NCBI GenBank assembly: GCA_905331475.1 | Contig: CAJNYU010000281.1 | Coordinates: 248,001 to 312,000 of the forward strand | Source of the DNA: Rotaria socialis | Lineage: Eukaryota > Rotifera > Eurotatoria > Philodinida > Philodinidae | Length of the DNA: 64,000 nt | Direction of reading: 5' to 3' | Part shown: in pieces, positions 52,301 through 64,000 of the stretch | How positions within the stretch are numbered: the stretch's first letter is position 1 | Layout: every line of letters starts with the position of its first letter | Position numbers and translations under genes: made by a program | The notes under the pieces: model-generated | What the model was told of the DNA's origin: nothing | The model's input: the letters and a program-made list of their open reading frames with translations, nothing else | Database searches by the model: none

Positions 52301-54606
52301 GTTAAAAGTTGTTTTGACTATGTAAGATTTGTCGTATTTTGACAATTTAATTTTTATCATAACTATATTTTTAGATACATAATCCCGATGTATTAACAGC
52401 TAATGATTTTCTTGAATGGGTTAAATTAGAACCACAATCATTGGTATGGCTGCCTGTTATGCATCGATTAGCAGCAAGTGAAGCTGCTAAACATGAAGCC
52501 CGTTGTAGTATATGTAAACTTTATCCCATACTTGGTTTTCGTTATCGTTCATTAAAACATTTTAATTGCGACATATGTCAAAATTGTTTCTTTTCTGGGA
52601 AACAAACCAAAATTTTTAAAATGGATGATCCCTTACAAGAATATTATACCGAAGTATGTAGTTGATGATTTTTTTTCTTCTCATTAATAACATTCATTTA
52701 TATGCATTTCTCTCTGTCTAGACAACATCGTCAGAAGATATTCGAGATTTCTTTCGTATATTTAAAAATAAATTATGGAGTAAACATCGAAAACATCCCA
52801 AACTTGGGTATTTACCATTACCACATGTTTTCGATAATAATATTCCAGTGACATCTCAACCAATATCTTCTCCTGTACTAGTTCCTGCTTTAGCAACACC
52901 ATTCAAGTAAATGAACGTTTAATTAATATTAGTCTCACAAGAAGTATTGTATACTTCTGTTAGTCAATAATCGTATTTGTATTGCTTCCTTGTTGCCTTT
53001 TTGAGGGGAACTCAATAGAACAATGATGAAAAAACGTGTTCTGATATGAATAGAATAAATAGCAACTTCCGTGTATTTAACAATAAGAGCAACATTGCGT
53101 TTCATATTTTAATCGGATAGGAATTATGTTAATGACTCTTTTTTTTTTAATCTAGACCTGTCGTAGTAGCTGTTCAACCGCTACCTTCATCCGTTGAATC
53201 GTAAGAAGAAAATGGAACAAATTTTATAGAGAAAATTTTAATATTTTTTATTTAATAGTGATGAACATGGTATCATTGCGCAGCATTGCCGAACGTTGAA
53301 CAATTTGGTGCGAGCATCGGTATGCATATAGAACTTTTAATTAAAAACTCTAGCACATCGACCCGATTAAGTGATAGAAGTTGCATCGGAGGACTGATTC
53401 CTTATAATATTCTGAGGGATTATTTCACGCCATCTTACAAATTTTAACTCGGGTGTCGATGTGAAGCTCGATTAATGGTGGTCATAGTAAATACTTTCGA
53501 AATATCAACATCAGTCATCTGTGACTTTATTCTAACACGTTACATAAGATAAACAATAGTACTAATTCTTTAAATGTTACTGACCACTATCTGCAAAGAA
53601 GTTAGATAATGCTAAAGCTCTAGAAGATTTTCTGATTGATTTCTTGAAACAGATTAAGACTAATCTTGCCTATGGATATCTGATTTCAAGATTGACTCCT
53701 ATGTCCTTTTAATTCATTCATATCAACAATGAAATCGATCTATTTGCTTAATACATAGACACTGGACCTTGATTTCATACAATGAATATCCGCAGATTTA
53801 TATTAAGTCAATGATTTTTTTCATCTTTTAGCCTCGTGCTGCAGCACATGATATTTTAACACGTTCTCGTTCGCTTGATCCCGAACAACGTAATGAATTA
53901 GAAGCAATAATTCGTGATCTCGAAGATGAAAATCACTTATTACAAAATGAATATGAACGTCTATGTCAACAACACATGGAAAAATCTTTGATTATGAATG
54001 ATCGACAGAATCAATTTCATCAAAGTGATAGTCAATTAGGTTCATTGTCACAAATAAATGATTACAATTCAAGCGACCGAGAAATGTTACGCGAAGCAAA
54101 ACAATTACGTCATCATAAAACAAAATTAGAACAACGTATGAAGATACTTGAAGAACATAATAAACAGCTTGAAAAACAATTAAGAAAATCGAAACAATTA
54201 CTACTTCGAGAAGTAAGAACAAAACTTCTTTTTTTTCCCTCTCTCTTCATTTTCGTATATTTTATTTATAGTCGCCTTTATTACATCATCATACAAGCAA
54301 TACTAGTATGAATGAACATCGTTCAACAACGATATCAAGTCCATTACATAGTTCAACATCAGGTTTAAGACGTTCAATGGACAGAAATCTTGAAAGACAA
54401 TCAAGTAATTTTCGCTTATAGAAGAAAAAGATCGAATTCGAATTTCTGTTTTTCTATTATTAGATTTGATAACAATTGATAATCTATTTCATATGGCTGA
54501 TGATATAAATCGTGCTGTTGGTGATCTTGTATCTGTTATAACCGAGCCGCAATCAAACGGTTCGCCATCGTTTTATCAACAGATCGAAACTACAGTTGCG
54601 TCTTGA
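43356..54606 (+). CDS. DMD: Dystrophin, C-terminal isoform from an internal start
   Basis: Twenty-nine exons join to 4674 nt, 1557 residues. A 54-residue leader exon ([15 protein letters not shown]) is followed by spectrin-like repeats, a WW domain (W930 and W952, then DHP), EF-hand-like helices ([29 protein letters not shown]), and a ZZ region with C1193-x2-C1196 and C1217-x2-C1220 in [18 protein letters not shown]. Then come a conserved RDF..F.NK and GYLPLP block, a heptad coiled coil (about 1350-1466) and a Ser/Thr-rich end. WW-EF-ZZ binds beta-dystroglycan and the coiled coil binds dystrobrevin in known dystrophins. The product would lack actin-binding CH domains, like vertebrate Dp140/Dp116. 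Skipping 41405-43517 joins exon 35 to 44607 in phase 0 and gives a 3671-residue full-length protein. The start exon could also be internal: an acceptor at 43310 leaves an open frame into the ATG. Confidence 0.9.
43356..54606 (+). other. Exon map of the 3' half of dystrophin
   Basis: Exons: 43356-43517, 44607-44882, 45044-45216, 45466-45706, 45791-45910, 45982-46119, 46174-46306, 47410-47594, 47669-47753, 47807-48150, 48219-48491, 49186-49303, 49514-49692, 49752-49886, 50448-50569, 50619-50765, 50824-50862, 50921-51018, 51069-51285, 51601-51686, 51752-51849, 52244-52321, 52375-52653, 52722-52906, 53156-53200, 53259-53319, 53832-54212, 54272-54404, 54464-54606. WW is split between 50619-50765 and 50824-50862; ZZ lies in 52375-52653; the coiled coil fills 53832-54212. 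Introns over 390 bp (43518-44606, 46307-47409, 48492-49185, 49887-50447, 51850-52243, 53320-53831) show microsatellites and AT-rich sequence, no genes. Confidence 0.82.
47205..47234. repeat. CT microsatellite in a 1.1-kb intron of dystrophin
   Basis: A CT tract with one interruption lies about 175 bp before exon 47410-47594. The intron (46307-47409) is long compared with its neighbours and could hold another internal promoter, but no start codon stands out. Confidence 0.8.
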
Positions 54607-55524
54607 GAAATAACTGCATTTTTCTATTGTGTCCTAACGTTTGTGTGCAATGCAATCAAACAGTGTGCGTGTGATTTTGTTTTAGTTTGAATTATATTCT
54701 CAGGTAGTGATGGTCAAATATATAATGGCTAATCACATATCATCTTTTTGTTGTTGTGGAGAATTCGTTTTTTTCTGAGTTTCTAAGTCAGCCTTTTTAT
54801 ATGTATGATTTCGTCCTTTCTTAATAATATATTATATATATATACATTTTACCATGGTTGCCAAGAAATAGATAATAATAAAATAATATTTTAGATGTCT
54901 TGAGTTTTCACATGATGATTTTATTTATTGAAGAAAAGAAGTAATGATGCGCAGTTTTTAAATATATATATGTATACATGAAAGTTTTGTTTTTCTATGA
55001 CTTAGAAGTTCTTTATTATTTCAATAGTGGTTTAAGAAGTTTGTCCACCGAGAAAATGATCTGCTGGTTTCTGAATAAAATTAATCGCATAGGAAAAGAA
55101 TAGATCATAATCAATATGCAATTTATACTTTTTGAATACATTATTAGTAGATTTTCCCAAGTACAATGAATTTTGATGGGGGTGTTTTTGAAGATGCTAG
55201 TCATAGATTAGAAGAGATCGAATATGGATTTTATCTTCTGAAACATGAAAAGTGAGACAAGAAATAAATTGTCTGCATCACAGAATGACGATTTTGTGGA
55301 TCATGAGTATAAAAACTTTTGAATAGATGAAAGAAAGACGCGCTTAAAATGCAATATTTTTTGTTCATGGGGCATTGTCGGAAAAAAAGAAGATTCTTAA
55401 ATGAGTTTTCCTTGGAAAGAAAAATGCCCGAGCAAAAGAAACTATTTCCATCGGAAAAACAAAGTTTCAATTCTCTCTTTCTAGATAGATATATATTTTT
55501 TTTCGTATATTTTGAAAAATCTTC
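54607..55524. other. Spacer between dystrophin and the SMYD4-like gene
   Basis: 918 bp holding the dystrophin 3' UTR with AATAAA at 54877, a TA microsatellite near 54831-54842, and the 5' region of the next gene. A strong pyrimidine run ending in AG (ctctctttctag, ending 55483) lies 41 bases before the ATG at 55525 and would suit a 5' UTR or trans-splice acceptor. Confidence 0.5.
54877..54882 (+). terminator. AATAAA poly(A) signal, dystrophin 3' end
   Basis: Canonical AATAAA begins 271 bases after the TGA at 54604-54606. The 3' UTR is GT-rich in its first part and AT-rich later. Confidence 0.5.
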
Positions 55525-58500
55525 ATGGAGTCTCCATTTTCTGATATGGACTGGCTTGATACAGCCTCGAATACTCTTGATCTTGCGATACAAAAAGGTC
55601 TTTATACAGAATTTAGTCATCTAAAGTCTGACCTTGATCGTATACGTTTTATTCATAATCATCGAACGAGTCTTTTATCAAACACGTTTGAACGATATCT
55701 ATCATCAACATCATCATGTCTAACAAAAAATGCAACAACAGCAATAAATTTTCGTAAAAAAGGTAATGACTATTTTGTCGAAAAAGATTTGTCCCGTGCA
55801 GCCTGGTGTTACCGTGCAAGTATTGCATTATCAACTTCAAATAGTCAAGACATGGCATTATCCTATGGAAATTTATCAGCTGTTCTTTTCGAATTAAATC
55901 ATTATCATGAGTCAATACGTGCTATTCAATTAGCGAATGACTATTACCCCACTGAACTTAAATTTAAGTAAGTTCAAATAACTTGATTTTTGTTTTCTTT
56001 CAATTGAATGTCATTCTCTGCTGTTTTCTAGGCTAGTTTTTCGTCGAGCAGCTTGTTATCATAAATTAAGTGATCCTGAACGTAGTGCATATGAACTTAA
56101 AATATGCCGTGATCTGATTAAGAGAACTGCTGGTTTGGATAGGAAAAAAATCGATTCGTTTTGTAAAGAAATGGATCAATTAAGTCGACAAATAGCTATT
56201 TTAAATAAACGAAAAGAAGAAGAAGCAGAAGAAAAACAAGAACCACAAACTATGTCATATAAAAATCTAGATGATCTCATTCAAAATTCGCCAACACCCA
56301 CTGAAACCATAGTTGCTTGTTTATCGAAATCGACTGAAGAAAAAGCTACTAATGAATTTTGTCCACCATCACCCCCATCGCCACCTCGTAGCACTATTCT
56401 TGTTGATGAATCAAAACTATTATTAAATGGATCTAATAAGTATGTACCATGTGCTAGTTCAACATTACGTGTTGCTAATTCAAAAGACAAAGGCCGACAT
56501 ATTGTTGCTAATCAAGATATTCCATCTGACGTATTAGTGCTCAATGAACGTCCATATGCTTGTTTATTATTACCTAAATTTGCTTATACTTATTGTGATC
56601 ATTGGTTAGTGATTTTTTTTTCTTGTTGCTTTTCTTATTTAACTATTAACGCCTATGAAGAATCGTTGTCTATTACTGCTGCAAAGGAAGTTGAGACATA
56701 GCTAAATTCGATTCTCTAATAGTCCGCCAAAACGAAGAAAGTGAGACTCTCGTACTCCGGACTACCGGCAAGTAGATCTTGTAGGAAAAAAATACGAATG
56801 TTGAAGAAGTAATTAAAATATGAGACAAATAAATTCTGCAACATTTTCCTCTAAGTAGGACAGGAAAATAGAATAGCTAGAATCATGGGAAGCCAAAAAA
56901 AAAACGGTGATTCCGCACATCTCTAATGAGTAGAACGACTATTATTGAATGATTAAATTTATTCATATATCGACTATTAAAGATGCTTTGAGTAACACTT
57001 CATGTAAGTCACTGGTGTTGATTTTTATACCTAGTAAAAAATAATAAAACATATTTCTGTATTGTGCATTTTGTTTTTAGTTTAACATCTATTGTCATTC
57101 CATATGTTTGTCCACAATGTTCCCACGTACTATTCTGTAGTGAGCATTGTCAGCAACGTGCACTCGCTAGTTATCATCAATATGAATGTAAACATATTCA
57201 TATACTTAAAACGTTAGGAATCGCTTTTCTCGGTAAGACTTATCTTTCTTTTTGTGAACAAATAGTTCGTAAATAAAATTTAATTCATACGCAGCTTATC
57301 GTACATTAACAATAACTGATCATGAAACATTGTGGACAACAATAACTCAAACGACAATTCCAAACGACAATGAAGAACAAAATAAGATATATAAATCAGA
57401 TTACGTTTCGATACAAAAATTAATAACACATACAGAACAAATGTCAATAGATGATTTGTTTCATTATTCATTAACAGCATATCTTCTTTCAGAAATAATT
57501 AAGTCAACGAATTTCTTACGATGTAATCAAATAAAAAAACGTGACACAGAACAAATTTTACTTGCATCTATCCTACTTAAACATATTCAGCAAATGATCT
57601 GCAATGCTCAAACAATATCAATAACAAAAACAAATCAAATGGATGATATTATTTTCGACAATGACGATGATCGTGATGAAGTAACAAAACGTTTTGCTTC
57701 AGCTATTTTTCCGACCTGTGCATTAATGAACCATTCATGTGTTCCAAATATTCGTTGTATATTCGATCAAGGACATTTACGTGTATATACAGCGAAACCA
57801 ATACGCCAAGGCGAAGAAATTTTAAACTGTTACGGTCCACAAAAATCTCTTATGCCATCAATTGAACAAAGACAAAATGTTCTCTTAGAACAGTATTTTG
57901 TAAGGAGAAATTTTGATTTCTATTCTTTACGTTTTATTTATTTTTTTCTTAGTTTAAATGCCAATGTGAAGGATGTGTTGAAATTATAAAACCTCACGTC
58001 GAACCAATAGCAAATGGTGAGAATTAATTTGAATCCTTGTTTTTTCGGGACATGGAAATTTTGCTTTTAACATAGAAGAGTTTTTTTTCGAACACAAATA
58101 AATTCAGTATGTGTATTCATTATTTTTATGACTGAATCATGGTACTCGTTTATTGGGATCTGAGGGAAATTAAGCGGTACATATTATATTGTGTACTCAA
58201 AAAAAAGTGAGTACACTTTAGATTCGGTCTGTGTGTCCGTCCGGCCGTTAACACGATAACTCTTGATAGCCTCATCCAATTGTCATGAAATTTTGTACGC
58301 AGAATGATCTCATCAATATCTCAGTCGAGTTCGAAGATGAATTGACCAGACCATTCCTGAGGCGGGGGTGAGGGGTACAGGGATTTTTTCAAAAAGAAAA
58401 TTTTTTCTTAGAATTACTCGCAACATATATAAATCAACTCAGTTTTTGCAGTACACATAACAATCGGATGCGAATCCGATGTTTCCTCATTTTTTATTTA

Positions 58501-59760
58501 TAATATGAAATCTTTAATCATAGGAAGCCTTATGGTATGAACTAATCCATATATATACTTTTAGTCCATTTCTTAAGTCAAGAGTTCTTTTGCGTCCATT
58601 TCTAAAGCACTTTATAATAAACTTCCATTCTCTTCGCATCGACTGAGCAGTACAGTCTTCTCGCTCACAGAACGCAATAAATGTAACGTTGGCATCCTAC
58701 AGAAAAGTATAATCGTACTCTCTTCGAGATTGATTTTATGATACGGTTTCTTGCACCGTCGTTTGAAGAGTTCTGTTAACTTTTTTTGCTCCTAAAATAC
58801 TAATTCCAACCGAAGTTAAACACTTCGCTTTTGTTTTGTAATAATCTTATTTTTTCTTCTTGGATATTAATGTAGAGCTCACTAAAAATTTAATATGATT
58901 ATCATGATATTTGAAACTTGTTAATCTTTAAAAAGGAATACACCTGCTAATATTTTATGTTTCGTATTGTTAAACATATTGCACTAAGTTTAATAACAAA
59001 TTATTGATATTGTTTCTAATAATATCATTTATTTGTCTATTTTTCTTTTTGTTTTCATGTCGCAAAACGAAGACATCTACGACACGTAAATTGCACAATC
59101 CAAAAACAACAGCAACAACGATGAATAATTCAACTGATCAATCTCAATCGCAGCCATTGATTGTTCATGATAGTCAACAAACAAACGATCATAGTCGTTT
59201 CTATTCAGCAACATCGGATAAATTACTCGAAGCAAAACGTATATTTTCTCAAGGTCTTTCAACGGGCAAACAAAACCATTCATCATGGGATCACAGTTTA
59301 AAATTGGTCAATGATTCGATAAGACTCTATGAGCAAATCTTGCGAGAAATTAATTTAGATACTGTAAATCTTTATGAATACAGTAAGTAAACGAAATCAA
59401 AAATGAATACCGCCACTTCACTTGTTTGTTTTAGTTGCTTCAATATATAATGATCGTAATCAATTCGAATACACGTGTATGTATTTAAATAAGTGTATAT
59501 CAATATTAAAAATGAATTTATCAACATCATGTTCATCGACAACAATACTTCTTGTTGATGTACTTCGAAAATATGCACAAACACTATTCAATTGTCGAAA
59601 ATTTGATGATGCACGTCGAACTATAATCGAGGCTCAAATATTACTTGATCAAATGACATCAACATCAACAGTATCAATCAGCGAAGATGAAAAACGTACG
59701 ATTGGAGTTCTACAAACCATAGAGGATTTAAAAGCAAAATGTGATCTGTGTCTTGGTTAA
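55525..59760 (+). CDS. SMYD4: SMYD4-like SET and MYND domain protein
   Basis: Seven exons: 55525-55967, 56032-56604, 57081-57232, 57295-57899, 57953-58016, 59209-59382 and 59435-59760. They join to 778 residues, near the roughly 800 usual for SMYD4. N-terminal TPR helices (about 75-175) precede the first part of a split SET domain (KGRHIVANQDI). A MYND zinc finger follows: C336, C339, C349, C352, C358, C362, H371, C375. The SET core has NHSCVPN (535-541) and GEEILNCYGP (562-571, with the likely catalytic Tyr). A post-SET CQCEGC and C-terminal TPR-like helices (YAQTLFNCRKFDDARRTI) complete it. The family is thought to be lysine methyltransferases or scaffolds. The 59209 acceptor was chosen by phase and pyrimidine tract and skips an open frame from 59004. 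A negatively charged, proline-containing linker lies before the SET part. Confidence 0.88.
58170..58490. repeat. Probable transposon remnant in the SMYD4-like intron
   Basis: Inside the 1.19-kb intron (58017-59208). gtgtactc (58191-58198) and gagtacac (58209-58216) form a hairpin around A-rich sequence. The adjacent gtgtgtccgtccggccgtta resembles words common in animal repeats. A block of higher G+C (gaggcgggggtgaggggt) lies near 58360, and gtacacataa near 58450 echoes the start. The intron is far longer than most in this gene, which fits an insertion. The ends are uncertain. Confidence 0.4.
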
Positions 59761-61399
59761 TTATAAAATGTTTTTTTCTTCTCTTTCTATTCGTTATTGT
59801 TTATTTCTCGTTTGAAAATGATGCAATCAGTTCTCTGTTCCTTTTTGTCATTGATTATCGGTGCTACTTAATGGTTATTATTCGTTCTCATGGATGATAA
59901 CCAACTATTTGATAGATTCATAAAGAATAAGTATTGTATTCATATGCATGGCTTTCTGTTCTTGACTGAAAGTCCATTTTTTTTATATTAATTAAGAGAT
60001 TATATGAGTATATTACTGTGTTTTTTGTTCGCATCATCGATGTCGGAGAATGGGATGCTTGTTAAACTATGTTTAAATGGATATCACTTAATTGTTAAGT
60101 TTAAAAAGAAAAAAAACTAAAGAAATATGAAAGATTGTTTTATAACTATGCATTTGCCAATTCAAATGGAAAGATCATCATGCAAACAAACAATTTTTAT
60201 GTAATCCTAGTGAAAATCTTCTTGCTCGTGTGCACCAGTTTCTTAGACAAGAAAGTCACGTTCTATGAACCAATCTTGAGGTATACACCTGTCAAGGATG
60301 AGAAAAGAAAAGATGACTGAGATTTTAATGAGAGGAGATCTGATTAGTCCAAGACATCATCGTCTGCGTTTAGCATATAGAGTTCTCTTGAAAATAAATG
60401 AAATGCCATTCAACTCTCTCTCTCTCTCTATGATGTTCCGTTTATAAGCACATAACTTGGGTGCCTTCTAATAGATTGATGTATCTCGATTAAAGAAGGT
60501 CATGAGGAGCTGCTAGTCCTTGTATGATGTGGAGAATTGTTTGGTCTATCATCCTGAATATAATTCAAAGCAGAATTACAGCAGGAAAAACATGGGCTAT
60601 GCCCTTTCGGAGACCCTGTTCTTTGTAGATTACTCATTGTTGTTTAGTTAGACTTGTGCTATTGATTGTGGCAACGGAGACGAAATTAAAAATACATCTG
60701 TTTTATATAAATTAGCTACGTATCATGAGCAGTCATTTAATCTTTTATATTCGATTGCATATTCTATCCATTAATGAAATTAATCCGATAGGAAAAAAAA
60801 GCAATTTTCTTGACTATCATTACCGATTATAAAATCTCTTTAATATTTCATCAAATCTTAGATTTTATAAACAAGACAATGATTAAGTAGCATCATTACG
60901 GATTAAATCATGCTTAAATATTAAAAATTTAATTAAATGAAGTTAATTAAAAACTATTTTTAAACCTTGATAAATACATGGCACAATAGGTTATCTTGAT
61001 CTAAAAATATTTATTCAGAAATACTTGAATCTTAGATATAAAAAGAACACCATTCAACAGTACTTCTCGACAGAAGATATAATTTAATTTAATTAACTTT
61101 CAAAGAAAAAAGCTCAAGATAATTCACTAGATGAATTTTCTATTTAAATCAGATTTTAATAGTTTCTTTTTTTTTCTTCAAATAAAAACAAAACCTTGTA
61201 GTTGAAAAAACATCAACAAGAAATAATGGTGATGTAACTTTCTTTTTGCCCTGAAAATATTTTGTTCTTATTCAACTCTTCGACTATTATTTCATATGTT
61301 TGTAATAAACGAGACAAAAAATTTCAATCAATTGAACATACGAATATGTTAACTTCTTATTAAATTTCATATTATATACCTATTGCATCATTTGACCAT
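59761..61399. other. Intergenic region after the SMYD4-like gene
   Basis: AT-rich sequence with the 3' UTR of the preceding gene, a CT tract near 60414-60429 and no open frame resembling a known protein. I found no clear AATAAA close to the stop at 59758. Confidence 0.4.
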
Positions 61400-61885
61400 C
61401 TAATCTTGTCCCTCGGCACTATTCTTTTTCTTATGATTGTACCATAAACTAAATGTGTGTGGGATATTTGCATTCGTTATTTGAGATGATGATGATGATG
61501 AAAGAAATTTCTTATTAATTTTAACTCGACGTTGTTTAATTAAATTTCTTGATGAATTATTATTATTTTCGTTTTTAATTGTTAAATTTTTTAAAATCGA
61601 CGAATCGAGATCATATTCAGATTTTACTAAATCAATATTCTGATTTCTAAACAGAATTTATATTAAAAAGAAAAAAAACGACATGAAAATTTTTCAGTAC
61701 ATTTTCATTGGTGATGATTGCTGTTTCATAGATCTATAGATTAAACCTTTTTGAATAGAATCTGAATTCATTTGTATTCGACATAATGAAGACGATTCAA
61801 TTGTATTACAATAGATTCTTGCTGCATCATTAGCAGGCAGTAAAATTAATAAACATAGATTATTATGAATAGAATGGTTTATCAT
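61400..61885 (-). CDS. Possible small secreted protein, unknown family
   Basis: Two exons, 61885-61701 and 61646-61400, with a 54-bp GTACTG..TTTAG intron, join in phase 2 to 143 residues. The N-terminus (HNNLCLLILLPANDAARIYC) may be a signal peptide. The rest is polar, Asn/Lys/Ser-rich, with a dibasic run KQRRVK and a Ser run, ending SLWYNHKKKNSAEGQD. It has few cysteines. The second exon stays open for 82 codons in AT-rich DNA, which supports it. A nearer donor (AAAG|GTTTAA) puts exon 2 out of frame. The protein could be a precursor of secreted peptides, but nothing identifies it, and further upstream exons are possible. Confidence 0.4.
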
Positions 61886-64000
61886 TTATAGATGTAAATA
61901 TAAATAGTTCATTTTCTTTTCACATCTGTCATAGTAACATGAAAAGAAAAAGTCTTTGTAATTGTTAAAGATTAAGATAAAGCCTGAAAAGTATGTCATC
62001 TTTAGAGGAAAAAAAAGACGTATGTCCATGCGTTCATGTATTTTTTTCTTCTTCTTCAATATTTGGCATTGATTTCGAGTGGAATACCCTCGATCGTTTG
62101 TACTCAAACAAAATCATTGCATGTGCTCAAATCACAAGTGCGTGTCCATATTGTACTTTAGCGTAGTCTTTCAAGGCCAAGTGATGTAAACTAACATCGA
62201 CGTATATGTATACATTATGATGATGATGATGATAATGATGATCTTCTACTCTTTTTTTTCATCGATTGCGAGTCATGTTGAGTAGCACTCGATTTCAATT
62301 GTGTATATATGTGCCGTTTTTTTTCTTTACTAAGTGAAGTTCAAGGCTGTCGAGCCAGTTTAGTTAAATGATGAGTGAATCTCAACATACTAACAAATAA
62401 AAGAACGGTCGGTCTCTTTTTCTGTCTTGATATTTTAAGAGATACATTATTCGATGAAGTAGACTATTCAAGGTAATAGTATAAATATTGTTTCAATGAG
62501 ATAGCTGAGCCGGAAAAAGAAATTGAGGTGTCTTTAACAGTAGTTTCATTTTATGTCTCTCTATCTTAATCAAGAAAGTTGTTGACCGCCTGGGGCATTT
62601 CATTCTCTTTTTTAATCACAAATATCTAGCTTGTATTTATGTCGTAATTATTATATATGTGCCTATATTTAGTTTGTGAAAAAAAGAACTGGTGAGAACA
62701 AGCAAGGCAGCGAACTTATTATTTACACCTGAGCATTTCCATATATCTGATCTTCTCTTCCGTTCGTTCGTTTGTTTCATTTCATTACACTGGAATTTCA
62801 TGTCTCTAATTATATCTCGTACACAGGCATCATTATAATGTTGTATTTATATGCACCGTTACGACAAGAGAAAAGCGTAAAGAGAAGAAAGGAAAAGGGA
62901 AAGTGAGTTTTGCTTTTTTTGTCTCTCTCTCTCTCTAGCCGCCATCTCTGTTGCTGTATCCATTATGCGGTTGGAAGAACATGGATGTTGTATCTTTCTT
63001 TTTTCTTTCTCCTAAATCTCTTTCATAATCTTGTCGTTTACTAACTACAACTTTTTGAACGGATCAAATAAGTAAGTGTTTGACAAGTAGCCGGACGAGT
63101 ACGTTCAAAAATAAAACTTGATTCTATATTTCTTTTTTTTTTACTTAAAGGAAACAACTGTCTGACATTTATAGTTGTTAATGAATATGATCATTGCTCA
63201 TTTAATAGAAAAAAATGAAACGAGATCTATCTAACGAACTCGATTTCCTGTGTCAGATTTTATTGACCAATGGTCGATTACTTCGTCTTTAGAGTACATA
63301 CGATTGCGTGCTAAATTGAAATTGGACTCGCACAGTCTTTTCTCCTTCTCTCTGTCGCTCTCTCTCGTCTTCCTTTTTTTTTTGTTGTAATCGTCAAAAT
63401 GGCTCCCATCGAAAGAGATTAGAAATTGTTATTTGTACAAACTTTACCGGCACGCATGCACATCAGCAGATGGCACACATACATATATGTACATGTACCA
63501 ACCGTATTAAGACTATTTCTTCATTCATTCATTCATCCATTCGACTAGTTTTATATGCTTCCGTAAATTTTTTTCAAGAGTCGGGTGTGGTAACATCTCT
63601 TGATTATTAAACAGTAGTTTATCGAACTGGAATGAAATAGACATACTTGTGGCAAGAAAAAATATATGTCAATCAAAAATGACACAGTCTATTTAGCGAT
63701 TATGAGACATACACCTGAAGTACCGTTAACCATCGATTTGACATATATGTATATACAAACACTCAATAGAAACAGCAAGATTTTTATATAGTTACTGTTT
63801 AGCATTAAAAGAGCACGAGAGGTTATCACACACACACATATATATATATATAGATATCGATATATAATAGAATAGGAGAAAATCAGTACGAAGCAACTAA
63901 AGTAAAAATGTTAGGAAAACATTATAGAAATGTGCATGAAAGAATTCTTAGTCTCAAAACGGGATATCGTATAAATTAGGTTCGTTTTTCCTTATTTCTC
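61886..64000. other. Intergenic DNA to the window end
   Basis: No gene seen. It has a GAT run near 62218-62240, a CT tract at about 62921-62937, further CT-rich sequence near 63346-63365, and TA tracts near 63838-63851. Purine-rich and pyrimidine-rich runs could belong to a promoter of a gene beyond the window. Confidence 0.35.

Noticed and set aside
22624-54606. Utrophin or DRP2 instead of dystrophin
   Set aside because: Invertebrates generally have one dystrophin/utrophin-type gene, and the long rod plus CH and WW-EF-ZZ fits the common ancestor; the dystrophin name is used in that sense. DRP2 lacks the CH domains and long rod.

Overview
The window is eukaryotic nuclear DNA from a small invertebrate. 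Genes have many exons, most introns are about 45-75 bp with GT..AG ends, the genetic code is standard, and intergenic DNA is AT-rich with TA, CT/GA and trinucleotide microsatellites. Metazoan-specific genes are present (dystrophin, tribbles, SMYD4). The gene style suggests a rotifer, perhaps a bdelloid, but that is inference. All gene models were built by hand from splice signals, reading phase and protein-family knowledge; no search was run.

Layout: (1) 1-644, the 3' side of an unrecognised minus-strand gene, cut by the window edge. (2) 645-5217, repeat-rich DNA: a 135-bp tandem duplication with an N at the join, perfect palindromes, two foldback/MITE-like elements and one copy of a diverged dispersed repeat. 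(3) 5218-6871, two head-to-tail paralogous genes for small single-pass membrane proteins of unknown family. (4) 7126-8412, minus strand, a Tribbles-type pseudokinase. (5) 13244-15678, minus strand, a complete eight-exon eRF1 (translation termination factor). (6) 15679-22623, about 7 kb with no convincing gene. (7) 22624-54606, a dystrophin locus of about 32 kb. (8) 55525-59760, a SMYD4-like SET/MYND/TPR protein. (9) 61400-61885, minus strand, a possible small secreted protein. (10) 61886-64000, no gene seen.

The dystrophin locus is the main interest. Two alternative first exons (22624 and 23494) end in the same phase and feed one actin-binding tandem CH module and a long rod. In the middle, an 816-bp exon (41405-42220) carries a stop codon and an AATAAA signal 83 bases later. 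About 1.1 kb further on, a new ATG exon (43356) starts a second reading frame through the rest of the rod, WW, EF-hand-like, ZZ and coiled-coil regions to 54606. The flanking splice junctions are all phase 0, so skipping both special exons gives a full-length protein of 3671 residues, close to vertebrate dystrophin. The locus can therefore be read as one gene with alternative middle ends, or as a dystrophin partly or fully split into an actin-binding half (2439 aa) and a membrane-complex half (1557 aa).

The genes show no shared pathway. eRF1 acts in translation, Tribbles in ubiquitin/kinase signalling, dystrophin in linking actin to the membrane glycoprotein complex, and SMYD4 as a putative methyltransferase. 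In vertebrates SMYD4 and dystrophin are both linked to muscle, but adjacency here is no evidence of a link.
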